Shown here piece by piece: positions 33,231-43,083 of a stretch of 64,000 nt of DNA. The stretch covers positions 310,001 through 374,000 of the forward strand of contig CAVZBR010000006.1 in NCBI GenBank assembly GCA_963773585.1, written 5' to 3'. A program made the position numbers and the translations under genes. Below the pieces are notes generated by a model. The model was given only the letters and a program-made list of their open reading frames with translations. It was not told the DNA's origin and made no database searches. The stretch comes from CAVXJN01 sp963773585 (GTDB lineage Bacteria; Pseudomonadota; Gammaproteobacteria; JASBUN01). Every line of letters starts with the position of its first letter. Position 1 is the first letter of the stretch.

Positions 33231-34992
33231 CGGGCTGCAGATGGCCTTCCGTCAGCGACAGTTGCTGCAACCGACTGCGCAGCACTGCACGCCGACCGGG
33301 GTCGGCCGTCATCGCCAACAAGCGCTGGTAGATGCGGCGGGCATCGTCGATCATGCCGGCCTGGCGCAAGGCGTCCGCGGCCTGGTATTGCGCCGTCTGC
33401 GACCACTGGTCCGCCGTCTTCACCCCCGGCAGCCACGCCGATTCCAGATACAACTGCGCTGCGCGCGCATACTGGCCGAGTGCCTTGTGGGAATCGGCAC
33501 GCCAATACAGCACTTCGCGCCGCAGTTTGATGTCCTGGTCCGCGAGCGGCAACCGGGCGAACAGCGCCAGCGCACGCTTGTGGGCGCCCACCCGCTGCAG
33601 ATCGAACAGCACTTGCATCAGCCGGTCCAAGCGCTCGCGGGACAACGGCTCCTTGGCAGCGAGCAAATGCTCCAAGGCATCGGCACCCGCTTCGTAATCT
33701 CCGCCCATGATCAGAATGCGTGCCCGTCGCAGTTGCCAGAACCATTGGTCGACGCCTTGCGGCGGCTCGCTCAAGTTCCCCATGAGCCGTGAGGCGAGGG
33801 CGAAATCGGAGTCGGCCAAGGCAACGTCGGCCAGACGATGGCACACCTGCGCCGGCAGGTCCGCGATCCGCGCTACCCCGTTTTTCTGCAGATACATGGC
33901 GCGCAGCAAAGCGACGCCATGGGGCTGGGCTTCAAGCAGCGCCGCAAGCTTGGCATGGGCGGTGCGTTGACCGGCCGCACTGCCGGTTTCGGTCAGCACC
34001 GAATACAGCGCACAAGCCTGCAGCGGATGCGTCGACGCAACCTTTTCCGCTGCCTGCAACCAATCATGATCGTCGCCGGTAAGCAATTGCCGCTGGTTGC
34101 CCAGCACGTGCCCGTACTCGCGAAAGGCGCGCCACAACCGAGGGCCATCGGCGACCACCAGGCCGCTGCTGCCTCCCGCCGCGACCGCGTTCGCCAATGC
34201 CGCCAAGCGCCGTTCGTGGGCGCCTTCGACTTTCCAGGCCGCGGCGGCCACCGCCCATAGTTCAGCTTGAATGGCGCCGGACACGTTCTTGGCTTGCGCC
34301 GCAGTCTGGGCTTGGCGCGCGGTTTCGGCGGCTGTCATGGCGGCACTGCGTAGGGCCGCCAATAAATACAGGGCCCGGGCTTCGCCGTTCGCATCGGCGC
34401 CGAGCAATGCGCGGGCTTCCTGGGGACGATCGTTGGCGAGCAACACCCGCGCCCGCAGGCGGCGCCATTCCGGATCCGTAGGCTCGTAGTCCTGCTCATA
34501 GCGCAGCACGGTCTTGGTCGCGTCCTGGGGCAGCCCCGCGCTGAGATAAGCCCGCACCAGCAGGCGGCGCCATTCGGGCAGCTCGTCGGCGTCGCGCCCG
34601 TAACTCCAGATCAATCGCCGCAACAGGCGCACTGCGCGAGCGCCGTCATTCAGTTGCAGCGCGGCGCGCGCTTCCTGAGCCCGCGCCCATTGCAGAAAAG
34701 TCGCCGGCACTTGCGCTGGAAGCGCGTCGGCGCGGGCCAACAACGCCTGCCAGCGCCCTGCCTCGGCCAGCAATTCCATGCGCGCCCGTTCCCAGCGCGC
34801 CCATTGTCCGGGGTCGACGATTTTGGCTTGATTTTCATCAATCAGCTTGAGCGCCAGTTCAGTGGCGCCTGCGTCGGCGAGAGTTTGTATGCGCGCCAGC
34901 TGGTCGGCGTCCTTTCCCGCCGCAGCCACCTGCGACCCCAGCAGGACGAGCAGCAATAGAACCCAGCAAGTTCGCGCCAGCGCAATATGCAT
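33211..34992 (-). CDS. Secreted TPR-repeat protein of unknown function
   Basis: 593 residues. A Sec signal peptide (about 1-24, VLLLLVLLGSQVAAAG) is followed by an almost all-helical, alanine/arginine/leucine-rich body with degenerate tetratricopeptide repeats (for example ARALLGADANGEARALYLL and LFARLPLADQD). It should be periplasmic and probably a protein-protein scaffold. The ATG at 34992 was chosen because it yields the signal peptide; upstream in-frame codons run into the rplS terminator. It ends 20 bases inside the alkyltransferase gene. I do not recognise a named family. Confidence 0.75.
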   Translation of the reverse strand: MHIALARTCWVLLLLVLLGSQVAAAGKDADQLARIQTLADAGATELALKLIDENQAKIVDPGQWARWERARMELLAEAGRWQALLARADALPAQVPATFLQWARAQEARAALQLNDGARAVRLLRRLIWSYGRDADELPEWRRLLVRAYLSAGLPQDATKTVLRYEQDYEPTDPEWRRLRARVLLANDRPQEARALLGADANGEARALYLLAALRSAAMTAAETARQAQTAAQAKNVSGAIQAELWAVAAAAWKVEGAHERRLAALANAVAAGGSSGLVVADGPRLWRAFREYGHVLGNQRQLLTGDDHDWLQAAEKVASTHPLQACALYSVLTETGSAAGQRTAHAKLAALLEAQPHGVALLRAMYLQKNGVARIADLPAQVCHRLADVALADSDFALASRLMGNLSEPPQGVDQWFWQLRRARILIMGGDYEAGADALEHLLAAKEPLSRERLDRLMQVLFDLQRVGAHKRALALFARLPLADQDIKLRREVLYWRADSHKALGQYARAAQLYLESAWLPGVKTADQWSQTAQYQAADALRQAGMIDDARRIYQRLLAMTADPGRRAVLRSRLQQLSLTEGHLQPDAESSR

Positions 34993-35005
34993 GACGATGC
35001 GGTCC

Positions 35006-35047
35006 ACAAAAACAAAATGCGGGCGTCCCGAACGGGACACCCGCATT
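35006..35047 (-). terminator. Rho-independent terminator of the rpsP-rimM-trmD-rplS operon
   Basis: On the minus strand a 15-base stem with one mismatch (AATGCGGG.GTCCCG and its complement, 35016-35047) with a three-base loop is followed by a T-rich run TTTTGTTTTTG. It lies 44 bases after the rplS stop and separates the ribosomal operon from the TPR gene. Confidence 0.85.
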
Positions 35048-35090
35048 GTTAGCACATCGGCGGCTGCAGTTGTAGCCGCTGGCGTGCGAC

Positions 35091-35447
35091 TCAGTTCTTT
35101 GCAGTGAGCTTTTCTTTGATGCGCGCCGCTTTGCCCTGACGGTCGCGCAAATAGTAGAGCTTGGCGCGACGCACGTCGCCGCGGCGCTTGACCACGATGG
35201 AATCAATCTGCGGGCTGTGGGTCTGGAACACGCGTTCTACGCCCTCGCCGTGGGAGATCTTGCGCACGGTGAAAGAAGAGTTGAGGCCGCGGTTGCGTTT
35301 GGCGATGACCACGCCTTCGAACGCCTGCAGACGCTCGCGGTTGCCTTCGGTCACTTTGACATTGACGATCACCGTGTCACCGGCACCGAATGCCGGTACT
35401 TCGCGGGTCATCTGCTCTTGTTCCAGTTCCTGAATGATATTGCTCAT
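35091..35447 (-). CDS. rplS: 50S ribosomal protein L19
   Basis: 118-residue ribosomal protein at the 30S-50S interface. It starts MSNIIQELEQEQM and contains the family blocks FEGVVIAKRNRG, FTVRKISHGEGVER and RRGDVRRAKLYYLR. The ATG at 35447 gives the standard N-terminus. It is the last gene of the rpsP-rimM-trmD-rplS operon, 56 bp after trmD and followed by a strong terminator. Confidence 0.97.
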   Translation of the reverse strand: MSNIIQELEQEQMTREVPAFGAGDTVIVNVKVTEGNRERLQAFEGVVIAKRNRGLNSSFTVRKISHGEGVERVFQTHSPQIDSIVVKRRGDVRRAKLYYLRDRQGKAARIKEKLTAKN

Positions 35448-35503
35448 GGCCTTACCCCTGTGGATCACGCCCATCAATTCCAACGATACGAGAAGCCGCC
35501 GCC

Positions 35504-36268
35504 TCAGACGTCGCCGGCATTGTCTTCGCTATGCCGGTGCTCCTCAATGAATTCCTGCAACAACTCGCGTTGCTGTTGGTCCAACTCCAATGCTTGCAGC
35601 AGATCCGGGCGCCGCAACCAAGTTCTGCCCAGCGCCTGCTTGCGCCGCCAGCGCTCGATGGCTTGGTGATTGCCTCCGAGCAATACTTCCGGCACCCGCA
35701 GTCCGTCGATCACTTCCGGCCGGGTGTAATGGGGATAATCCAACAACCCATCCGCGAACGAATCCTGCTGCGCCGAATTCTCATCGCCCAACGCCCCCGG
35801 CAACAATCGCGTCACGGCGTCGACAACGACCATCGCCGCCAGCTCGCCGCCGCTCAACACATAATCGCCGACCGACCATTCCTGATCGATCTCGGTCTGC
35901 ACCAGGCGCTCGTCGATGCCCTCGTAACGTCCTGCGACCAGGATCAGAGCCGGATGCGCCGCCAATTCATGCACCCCGGCTTGATCCAGGCGCCGTCCCT
36001 GCGGGCTGAGGTGGATCACGGGGCAACCCTGTTGCTGGCCGGCTCGCGCTGCCGCGATCGCCGCACGCAAGGGTTCCACCTTCATGACCATTCCCGGTCC
36101 GCCGCCGTACGGGCGGTCGTCCACGGTGCGGTGGCGGTCGTGGGTGTAGTCCCGCGGATTCCAGAACTGCAGGTCCAGAATGCCGCGCTCCACTGCCCGT
36201 CCGGTGATGCCGCCCACCGTCAATCCGCGCACCAACTCCGGAAACAAGGTTACGACGTCGATACGCAT
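35504..36268 (-). CDS. trmD: tRNA (guanine-N1-)-methyltransferase
   Basis: 254-residue trefoil-knot methyltransferase making m1G37 in tRNAs, which prevents frameshifting. Motifs: substrate loop PYGGGPGMVMK, knot region LILVAGRYEGIDERL, and SVGDYVLSGGELAAM, then the C-terminal helical domain with HYTRPEV. The ATG at 36268 (MRIDVVTLFPEL) is canonical; upstream in-frame sequence overlaps rimM and is not used. Eight bases separate it from rimM. Confidence 0.97.
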   Translation of the reverse strand: MRIDVVTLFPELVRGLTVGGITGRAVERGILDLQFWNPRDYTHDRHRTVDDRPYGGGPGMVMKVEPLRAAIAAARAGQQQGCPVIHLSPQGRRLDQAGVHELAAHPALILVAGRYEGIDERLVQTEIDQEWSVGDYVLSGGELAAMVVVDAVTRLLPGALGDENSAQQDSFADGLLDYPHYTRPEVIDGLRVPEVLLGGNHQAIERWRRKQALGRTWLRRPDLLQALELDQQQRELLQEFIEEHRHSEDNAGDV

Positions 36269-36276
36269 TGGTGGGA

Positions 36277-36816
36277 TCAGAACTCCGGATCCCAATCGAC
36301 CCGCAGCACGCCACCAGCCAGGTCGACCTCGACCACCACGTCCGGGCGAATATATGGGATCAAACGTTCCCGCTCGCCTTTTACCACCAGCACATCGTTT
36401 GCGCCGGTTTCGAGCAAATGCGCCACCTTGCCCAGCGCCACGCCACCGGTGGTCACGACCTCGAGTCCCTCCAGATCGGACCAGTAATACTCGTCCGCCG
36501 CCAGGATCGGCAGTTGTTCCCGGTGTACCGCGATGTCGTGGCCGATCCAGGCGGCAGCTTCGTCCCGGTCCGTGCAACCCTGCAGTCGCGCTATCACGGT
36601 TTTGCCGTGCCGCTGGCCTTCAGCGATCGAGACCTGGCGCCAACCGTCCGCGACCCGCAAATACCATGGGTCGTACTGCAAAATATTTTCCCGCGGGTCG
36701 GTGTAGGCGAAGATCTTGAGCCAGCCCTTGACGCCGAACAACCCGGAGACCTGGCCGACGATCACCAACGGCTCAGTGGCTTCGGTATCCGTGTCAGTGC
36801 CGGGCTCCGCAGCCAC
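36277..36816 (-). CDS. rimM: 16S rRNA processing protein RimM
   Basis: 179-residue 30S assembly factor that binds S19 and helps mature the 16S 3' domain. The N-terminal RimM barrel (VIVGQVSGLFGVKGWLKI, FAYTDPRENI) and the C-terminal PRC-like barrel (YYWSDLEGLEV, NDVLVVKGERERLIPYI) are both present. It has a 10-15 residue acidic N-terminal extension. It lies between rpsP (30 bp) and trmD (8 bp) in the conserved order. Confidence 0.95.
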   Translation of the reverse strand: MAAEPGTDTDTEATEPLVIVGQVSGLFGVKGWLKIFAYTDPRENILQYDPWYLRVADGWRQVSIAEGQRHGKTVIARLQGCTDRDEAAAWIGHDIAVHREQLPILAADEYYWSDLEGLEVVTTGGVALGKVAHLLETGANDVLVVKGERERLIPYIRPDVVVEVDLAGGVLRVDWDPEF

Positions 36817-36846
36817 TGCCCACCCGCGCGCCGTCGCACCCGATAA

Positions 36847-37092
36847 TCAGGCGCTGCGGCTTTCCTTGATCAGTTTGGCGACGCGCTCGGACGGCTGCGC
36901 GCCCTGCCCGAGCCAGTAATCGACGCGCTCGGCGTTGAGATTCAACGTCTCGGCGTTACCGCTGGCAACCGGGTTGAAATAGCCCAGACGTTCGATGTAT
37001 CGGCCGTCGCGGCGGTTGCGGCTGTCGGTGACCACGATGTGGTAGAACGGGCGCTTGTTGGCGCCGCCGCGTGACAGTCGAATGGTGACCAT
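36847..37092 (-). CDS. rpsP: 30S ribosomal protein S16
   Basis: 81-residue ribosomal protein starting MVTIRLSRGGANKRPFYHIVV, with the conserved SRNRRDGRYIERLGYFNP block. It is the first gene of the rpsP-rimM-trmD-rplS operon. AGGAT lies just before the ATG. Confidence 0.97.
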   Translation of the reverse strand: MVTIRLSRGGANKRPFYHIVVTDSRNRRDGRYIERLGYFNPVASGNAETLNLNAERVDYWLGQGAQPSERVAKLIKESRSA

Positions 37093-37156
37093 ATCCTGGT
37101 GATCCTCTGCGTGTTCGTTCGTTCGGCGCGGACAGACCGCGCCGGGAAAACTGGCA

Positions 37157-37162
37157 ATTGTA
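37157..37162 (-). promoter_or_regulatory. Possible -10 box of the rpsP operon
   Basis: The minus strand reads TACAAT about 65 bases upstream of the rpsP ATG, within the 160-bp gap after ffh. A matching -35 box is weak, so the site is tentative. Confidence 0.35.
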
Positions 37163-37223
37163 CGCGAAACAGGGGAAAAGTGAAGAGGTCAAGACGAGAG
37201 CCGGATCCCATGCCGGGGAGCCG

Positions 37224-37242
37224 GTGCCGCCCAGGGCGGCAC
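37224..37242 (-). terminator. GC hairpin after ffh
   Basis: GTGCCGCCC and GGGCGGCAC are nearly contiguous inverted repeats starting 11 bases past the ffh stop. No U-run follows, so this may only slow or partly terminate ffh transcription. Confidence 0.4.
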
Positions 37243-37252
37243 GCTATCGCGG

Positions 37253-38611
37253 CTACATGGGCGGCATGCCCGGTGGCATCCGGCCCTTCATGGCCCGCAT
37301 CATTTTCGCCATGCCGCCCTTGGACATTTTCTTCATCATTTTCTGCATTTGCGCGAACTGCTTGAGCAGGCGATTGACGTCCTGCACCTGGGTACCCGAG
37401 CCGGCGGCAATCCGGCGCTTACGGGAACCCTTGATAATGTCTGGGAATTGGCGCTCCTTTGGCGTCATCGAGTTGATGATCGCCACCAGCCGGCCCATGT
37501 CCCTGTCGTTGACCTTGCTCTTGACGTTGTCGGGAAGGTTGGCCGTACCGGGCAATTTATCCAGCAGACCCGCTACGCCGCCCATGGCGTTCATTTGCTG
37601 CAGCTGTTCGCGAAAATCCTCCAGGTCGAAGCCCTTGCCCTTGTTGAGCTTTTTGGCCAGCTTCATGGCCTTGTCGCGGTCGACTTTGCGTTCAGCCTCC
37701 TCGACCAGGCTCAGCACGTCGCCCATGCCCAGGATCCGTGACGCGACCCGATCCGGATGGAACGGTTCCAAGGCCGCCACTTTTTCGCCAGCGCCCAGGA
37801 ATTTGATGGGTTTACCGGTGATCTGGCGAATCGACAGCGCGGCGCCGCCACGGGCGTCGCCGTCGGTTTTGGTGAGAATCACACCCGTCAGGGGCAACGC
37901 TTCATTGAACGCCTGAGCGGTGTTGGCGGCATCCTGGCCGGTCATACTGTCGACCACGAACAGGGTTTCCACCGGCTTGAGGGCCTCGTGCAGGCGCTGA
38001 ATCTCGCCCATCATGTCGGCGTCGATGTGCATGCGTCCGGCAGTGTCCACCAGCACCACGTCGACAAACTGCTTGCGTCCCTGCGCCACCGCCGCCGTGG
38101 CGATAGCGACCGCATCCTGATTCGGATCGCTGGGAAACGCCTCAACACCGACCTGCTCGGCCAAGCGTGCAAGCTGTTGGATCGCCGCCGGGCGGTAGAC
38201 GTCACAGCTCACCACCAAGACTGATTTCTTGCGTTCCTTCAACCAGCGCGCGAGCTTCGCCACCGTGGTGGTCTTACCCGCGCCCTGCAGTCCCGCCATC
38301 AGCACGACTGCCGGGGGCTGGACGTTGAGTTTGAGCTCCTCGTTGGCCTCGCCCATGACCGCGACCAACTCGTCGCGGACCACTTTCACCAGCGCCTGGC
38401 CCGGCGTCAGGCTGTCCAGTACCTCGCGCCCGACCGCACGTTCGCGTACCCGGTCGATGAATGTCTTCACCACTGGCAGGGCGACGTCCGCCTCCAGCAA
38501 AGCCATGCGCACTTCGCGCAGGGTTTCCTTGATATTGTCCTCGGTAAGCCGCCCTTGGCCGCGCAGCTTTTTGAGGGTGCGGGAAAGTCGATCGGAAAGG
38601 CTGTCAAACAT
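37253..38611 (-). CDS. ffh: Signal recognition particle protein Ffh
   Basis: 452-residue SRP54-type GTPase that targets nascent membrane proteins with 4.5S RNA. The N domain (1-90) precedes the G domain with GLQGAGKTTTVAKLA, DVYRPAA, DTAGRM and TKTDGDARGGAA. The methionine-rich M domain (about 300-452) includes GSRKRRIAAGSG and QMQKMMKKMSKGGM. The ATG at 38611 (MFDSLSDRLSRTL) is the standard start. The gene is upstream of, but separated by 160 bp from, the rpsP operon. Confidence 0.97.
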   Translation of the reverse strand: MFDSLSDRLSRTLKKLRGQGRLTEDNIKETLREVRMALLEADVALPVVKTFIDRVRERAVGREVLDSLTPGQALVKVVRDELVAVMGEANEELKLNVQPPAVVLMAGLQGAGKTTTVAKLARWLKERKKSVLVVSCDVYRPAAIQQLARLAEQVGVEAFPSDPNQDAVAIATAAVAQGRKQFVDVVLVDTAGRMHIDADMMGEIQRLHEALKPVETLFVVDSMTGQDAANTAQAFNEALPLTGVILTKTDGDARGGAALSIRQITGKPIKFLGAGEKVAALEPFHPDRVASRILGMGDVLSLVEEAERKVDRDKAMKLAKKLNKGKGFDLEDFREQLQQMNAMGGVAGLLDKLPGTANLPDNVKSKVNDRDMGRLVAIINSMTPKERQFPDIIKGSRKRRIAAGSGTQVQDVNRLLKQFAQMQKMMKKMSKGGMAKMMRAMKGRMPPGMPPM

Positions 38612-38720
38612 GGTCAGGCCCGAATTCGGAAGAGGCTGCGATTCTAACGCAACCCGGCGGACCTTACCTAGTCGCGGGCTTAGTCGCGGGCGGCAGCGAC
38701 GCCACGGCTTTGCAAAATAA

Positions 38721-39485
38721 TCAAAACTCGAATATTTCGCCGCCGAATAATTGCCGTACGTCGAGATGGCGGATGCCCTCACGGCATTGGCCGACGATTT
38801 CATCCTCGTCGCCCGGTTTGAGATGGGTCAGGTAGACCTGCGGCCGGTGCCGGAGCTTTTCCAGATCCGTTGCCAGCAGACTCGGGCAATAGTGGTGCGC
38901 CAAGCGACACAGATCCAGGTCGCGGTCCGGAAACGCCGCCTCCACGATCAGCAAGTCCAAATCGTCATGGGCATTGAGTGCCGTCCAGAAGGTGTCGTTG
39001 GTGGTGGTATCGCCACTGAACGCAAACGCGCCACCGGCACATTCCACCCGATAGCCGGCACCCGGAACCACGTGATTGACAGGGACCATCTCGACACTGC
39101 AACCACCGACTCGGAACGTTTCGCCCGGCGCCATGGCCTCGAACCGCAGCACCGGTCGGTCGCCATTCGGAATGGCGGTGAAATCCGGCCATATGATTCC
39201 GTTGAATACGTGGGTGCGAAGCGCATCGATGGTTTCCGCTCGCGCGTGCACGGTCAGCGGCTCTTCGAGCGCATCGAAAATCGTATCCACCAGCAGCGGG
39301 ATGCCGGCGATGTGGTCGAGGTGCGAATGGGTGACGAATACGTGCCGGATTTTCTGCAACGCGGACAACGGCAGACCGCCGATACCGGTTCCGGCATCGA
39401 ACAAGATTCGATCATCGACCAGCAGACAAGTGGTATCGAGTCCCTCGCCGATACCGCCGCTGCATCCCAGCACACGTATTTTCAC
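38721..39485 (-). CDS. Metallo-beta-lactamase-fold hydrolase, cyclic-nucleotide phosphodiesterase-like
   Basis: 254-residue cytoplasmic hydrolase. Zinc ligands are clear: THSHLDH (HxHxDH), the later His in PVNHVVPG, Asp in FSGDTTTND and a C-terminal His in YLTHLKPGD. The overall sequence resembles class II 3',5'-cyclic-nucleotide phosphodiesterases, but RNase Z-like or other roles cannot be excluded. The start is GTG (39483-39485). It sits between ffh and the CcsA/YpjD-like gene. A cAMP role would pair it with the adenylate cyclase at 55.5 kb (inference). Confidence 0.78.
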   Translation of the reverse strand: MKIRVLGCSGGIGEGLDTTCLLVDDRILFDAGTGIGGLPLSALQKIRHVFVTHSHLDHIAGIPLLVDTIFDALEEPLTVHARAETIDALRTHVFNGIIWPDFTAIPNGDRPVLRFEAMAPGETFRVGGCSVEMVPVNHVVPGAGYRVECAGGAFAFSGDTTTNDTFWTALNAHDDLDLLIVEAAFPDRDLDLCRLAHHYCPSLLATDLEKLRHRPQVYLTHLKPGDEDEIVGQCREGIRHLDVRQLFGGEIFEF

Positions 39486-39667
39486 GGCTGTGAAATCCAG
39501 TTTTGCCGCCCCATCCTGCTGCCGATCATGACATAACGTTTTGATCGGAAAACGAAGGGCAAGTCACAAAACTGCAATTGCACGCGGGCGCCGGCACCAA
39601 TGCCCGTCTACTTCTATCCAGGCCATGGTTATGCCATTATGCCGCCTGGCAAAATTCGCTTCCGCAT

Positions 39668-40474
39668 ATGACTCTGACCGTTCTTAGCGTGCCTGCAATC
39701 GCGTTGTACCTGATCAGCGCCGGAGTTCTGTCTGTGCGCCTGGCGCGCGGCGACACGGCACCGGGCGGCCGAATCGCGGCCCTGGCTTTGGGTCTGATCG
39801 CGGTGCTTCTGCATGGAATTCTGTTGCACAAGACGCTGTTGATTCCCAACGGCATCAACCTCGGTTTCTTCAACGCCGCCTCGCTGATCGGCTGGCTGGT
39901 GGCGACGCTGTTGATGCTGGCGGCGCTGCGAAAACCGGTCGAAAACCTGGGAATCGTGCTGCTGCCGCTCGCCGCCGGGACCATCGCCCTGGAGGAATTG
40001 TTTTCCGCCCGCCATGTATTGCATGTGCTCGGCACCTGGCAGCTGCAGGTTCACATCCTCCTTTCCGTAGTCGCCTACAGCGTGCTCACCATCGCGATGG
40101 TGCAAGCGGTGTTGCTTGCGATCCAGAACCGCCACCTGCGCAATCGCCAGCCCGGCGGTTTCATCCGCGCGTTGCCGCCCTTGCAAACCATGGAATCGCT
40201 GCTGTTCGAAATGATCGCGGTGGGGTTTGCTTTTCTGACCTTGAGTCTGGTCACCGGCATGCTGTTCCTGGAGGACATTTTCGCCCAGCATTTGGTGCAC
40301 AAAACCGTACTGTCGATCGTCGCCTGGATCGTATTCGCGATTCTGCTGTGGGGACGCTGGCGTTTTGGTTGGCGCGGTCGCGTTGCCATTCGCTGGACAC
40401 TGGGTGGATTTGTGTTGCTGATGCTCGCCTATTTCGGCACCAAGATGGTTTTGGAGCTCGTTCTGAAGCGTTGA
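39668..40474 (+). CDS. CcsA/YpjD-family inner membrane protein
   Basis: 268-residue polytopic membrane protein with about eight helices, of the cytochrome c assembly (CcsA/HemX) superfamily. In E. coli the equivalent ypjD also lies beside ffh and a CorB-type gene. The histidines in WQLQVHILLSVVAYS and HLVHKTVLSIVAW are candidate heme or structural residues. The ATG at 39668 begins just before the first helix. Its function in this position is unsettled; no cytochrome maturation genes are nearby. The CorB-like gene follows on the same strand. Confidence 0.83.
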   Translation: MTLTVLSVPAIALYLISAGVLSVRLARGDTAPGGRIAALALGLIAVLLHGILLHKTLLIPNGINLGFFNAASLIGWLVATLLMLAALRKPVENLGIVLLPLAAGTIALEELFSARHVLHVLGTWQLQVHILLSVVAYSVLTIAMVQAVLLAIQNRHLRNRQPGGFIRALPPLQTMESLLFEMIAVGFAFLTLSLVTGMLFLEDIFAQHLVHKTVLSIVAWIVFAILLWGRWRFGWRGRVAIRWTLGGFVLLMLAYFGTKMVLELVLKR

Positions 40475-40562
40475 CTCGCCCGCTCCATGCTTGACATGGC
40501 CGAGTCGAAGCCGGTCAAATAACCCTCCGCACCTAGGCCCTAAACACAGGCACATCCCGACC

Positions 40563-41855
<1,293 letters not shown>

Positions 41856-41997
41856 AAGCCGCACAGTATAAATTTCGGTGCCCACCGGCCGCTAATGAAT
41901 AGGATCGTTTGCGCGCAGAGCGCCAACCGCGGCAGCGGATATCGCACAAGTGCCCGGTGGAGCGCCGGAAATTCGGAGTCAAGGAGCAGGTCTGGCA

Positions 41998-42597
41998 GTG
42001 TACAAGCTGACGCTTTCGTTCAAAGGTCGAATCCTCAAGGTCTTCAGTGTCACCGCGACGGACGTGTCGATCGGGCGCGACTCGGATTGCGATTTACGCA
42101 TCGACAATCTGGGCCTGGATCCGGTGCACGCGCGGATTCGCACCGAAAACGGTGAACTGCTCCTGCACAGCGTCAGCGGCAATGCCGAAGTGCTGCTCAA
42201 CGGCAAGGCATTGTCGGGGGATCAACGTCTCGGACACGGCGACGTGTTGCTGTTCGGAAAGCACACCGTTTCCGTAGCGCGGGATCACGCTGTCAACGCC
42301 GCGGAACCTGCGGGCGAGGACCCGACTTTCCAAGAAGCCTGGTTGCAATTTCTCAACGGACCGAAACTCGGCCGTACCATCCGCCTCGACCGCAGTCTGG
42401 TACGCCTGGGCAAGTCGGGCGGCCAGAGCGCAATGATCGCAAGTCGCGGCGACGGTTTTTATATCTCGCATTTGGGCGGTGAGCAGCCGACACTGGTGGG
42501 CGAACAGGTGGTCGGCGAGGAAAGCGTGCAGTTGCAGGACGGCGATACCATTCAAATCGGCTCCACGCAGATGCTATTCTTCACCGAACAGCGTTGA
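41998..42597 (+). CDS. Tandem FHA-domain protein
   Basis: Cytoplasmic protein of 199 residues with two forkhead-associated folds. The first (about 5-90) has SIGRDSDCDLRI and a later LDPVHARI, the expected GR and SxxH-like phosphothreonine-binding positions. The second (about 115-195) is degenerate (RLGKSGGQ, ISHLGGEQPTLV). FHA domains read threonine phosphorylation, but no Ser/Thr kinase gene is in the window. The start is taken as GTG 41998 with AAGGAG 11 bases upstream. A PilZ gene follows 40 bp downstream on the same strand. Confidence 0.8.
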   Translation: MYKLTLSFKGRILKVFSVTATDVSIGRDSDCDLRIDNLGLDPVHARIRTENGELLLHSVSGNAEVLLNGKALSGDQRLGHGDVLLFGKHTVSVARDHAVNAAEPAGEDPTFQEAWLQFLNGPKLGRTIRLDRSLVRLGKSGGQSAMIASRGDGFYISHLGGEQPTLVGEQVVGEESVQLQDGDTIQIGSTQMLFFTEQR

Positions 42598-42637
42598 ATT
42601 CAACGCCTCCCACGCACCTCATTCACCGGGCCATGCC

Positions 42638-43018
42638 ATGACATCTTCGTCCTCCGACGACCAGCGCAATTTCAGCCGCATCGCATTCGACGCGGCAGTG
42701 ACCGTGGACGCCGGCGGCGAATATCCCGGGGAATTGTTGGACCTGTCTCTGAAGGGTGCTTTGGTACGGCTCGACGCGCGCCAGAGCGTGGTTCCCGGCA
42801 TGGCCGCGACTTTGCATATTCGGCTCAGCGACGAGCAGGCGATCGACATGCAAACGACGGTAGCCCACGTGGAAGGCCAACGCGCGGGGTTTCGTTGCGA
42901 TCACATCGATGTCGACAGCATCACCCATCTGGCACGGATCGTCGAACTCAATACAGGCGATCCGGAGTTGCTGCACCGGGAACTATCGGCACTGAGCGAA
43001 CGCACCGCCGTAGAGTGA
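42638..43018 (+). CDS. PilZ-domain c-di-GMP receptor
   Basis: 126-residue PilZ protein with both c-di-GMP-binding motifs intact: RNFSR (RxxxR) near the N-terminus and DLSLKG (DxSxxG) about 25 residues later. It is a single-domain receptor that should work through a partner. The ATG at 42638 gives the standard compact domain. It probably shares a transcript with the tandem-FHA gene. Confidence 0.88.
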   Translation: MTSSSSDDQRNFSRIAFDAAVTVDAGGEYPGELLDLSLKGALVRLDARQSVVPGMAATLHIRLSDEQAIDMQTTVAHVEGQRAGFRCDHIDVDSITHLARIVELNTGDPELLHRELSALSERTAVE

Positions 43019-43041
43019 CGGCAGTTAACCACCCAGCAATG

Positions 43042-43083
43042 GAGCTGCCTGCAGCGAGTTGCCTGCAGCGAGCTGCAATCAGC
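43042..43083. repeat. Three 14-bp tandem repeats
   Basis: Units gagctgcctgcagc, gagttgcctgcagc and gagctgcaatcagc run head to tail. The array fills most of the 60-bp gap between the PilZ gene and the convergent prmB gene and overlaps the prmB stop codon (43079-43081). Confidence 0.8.
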
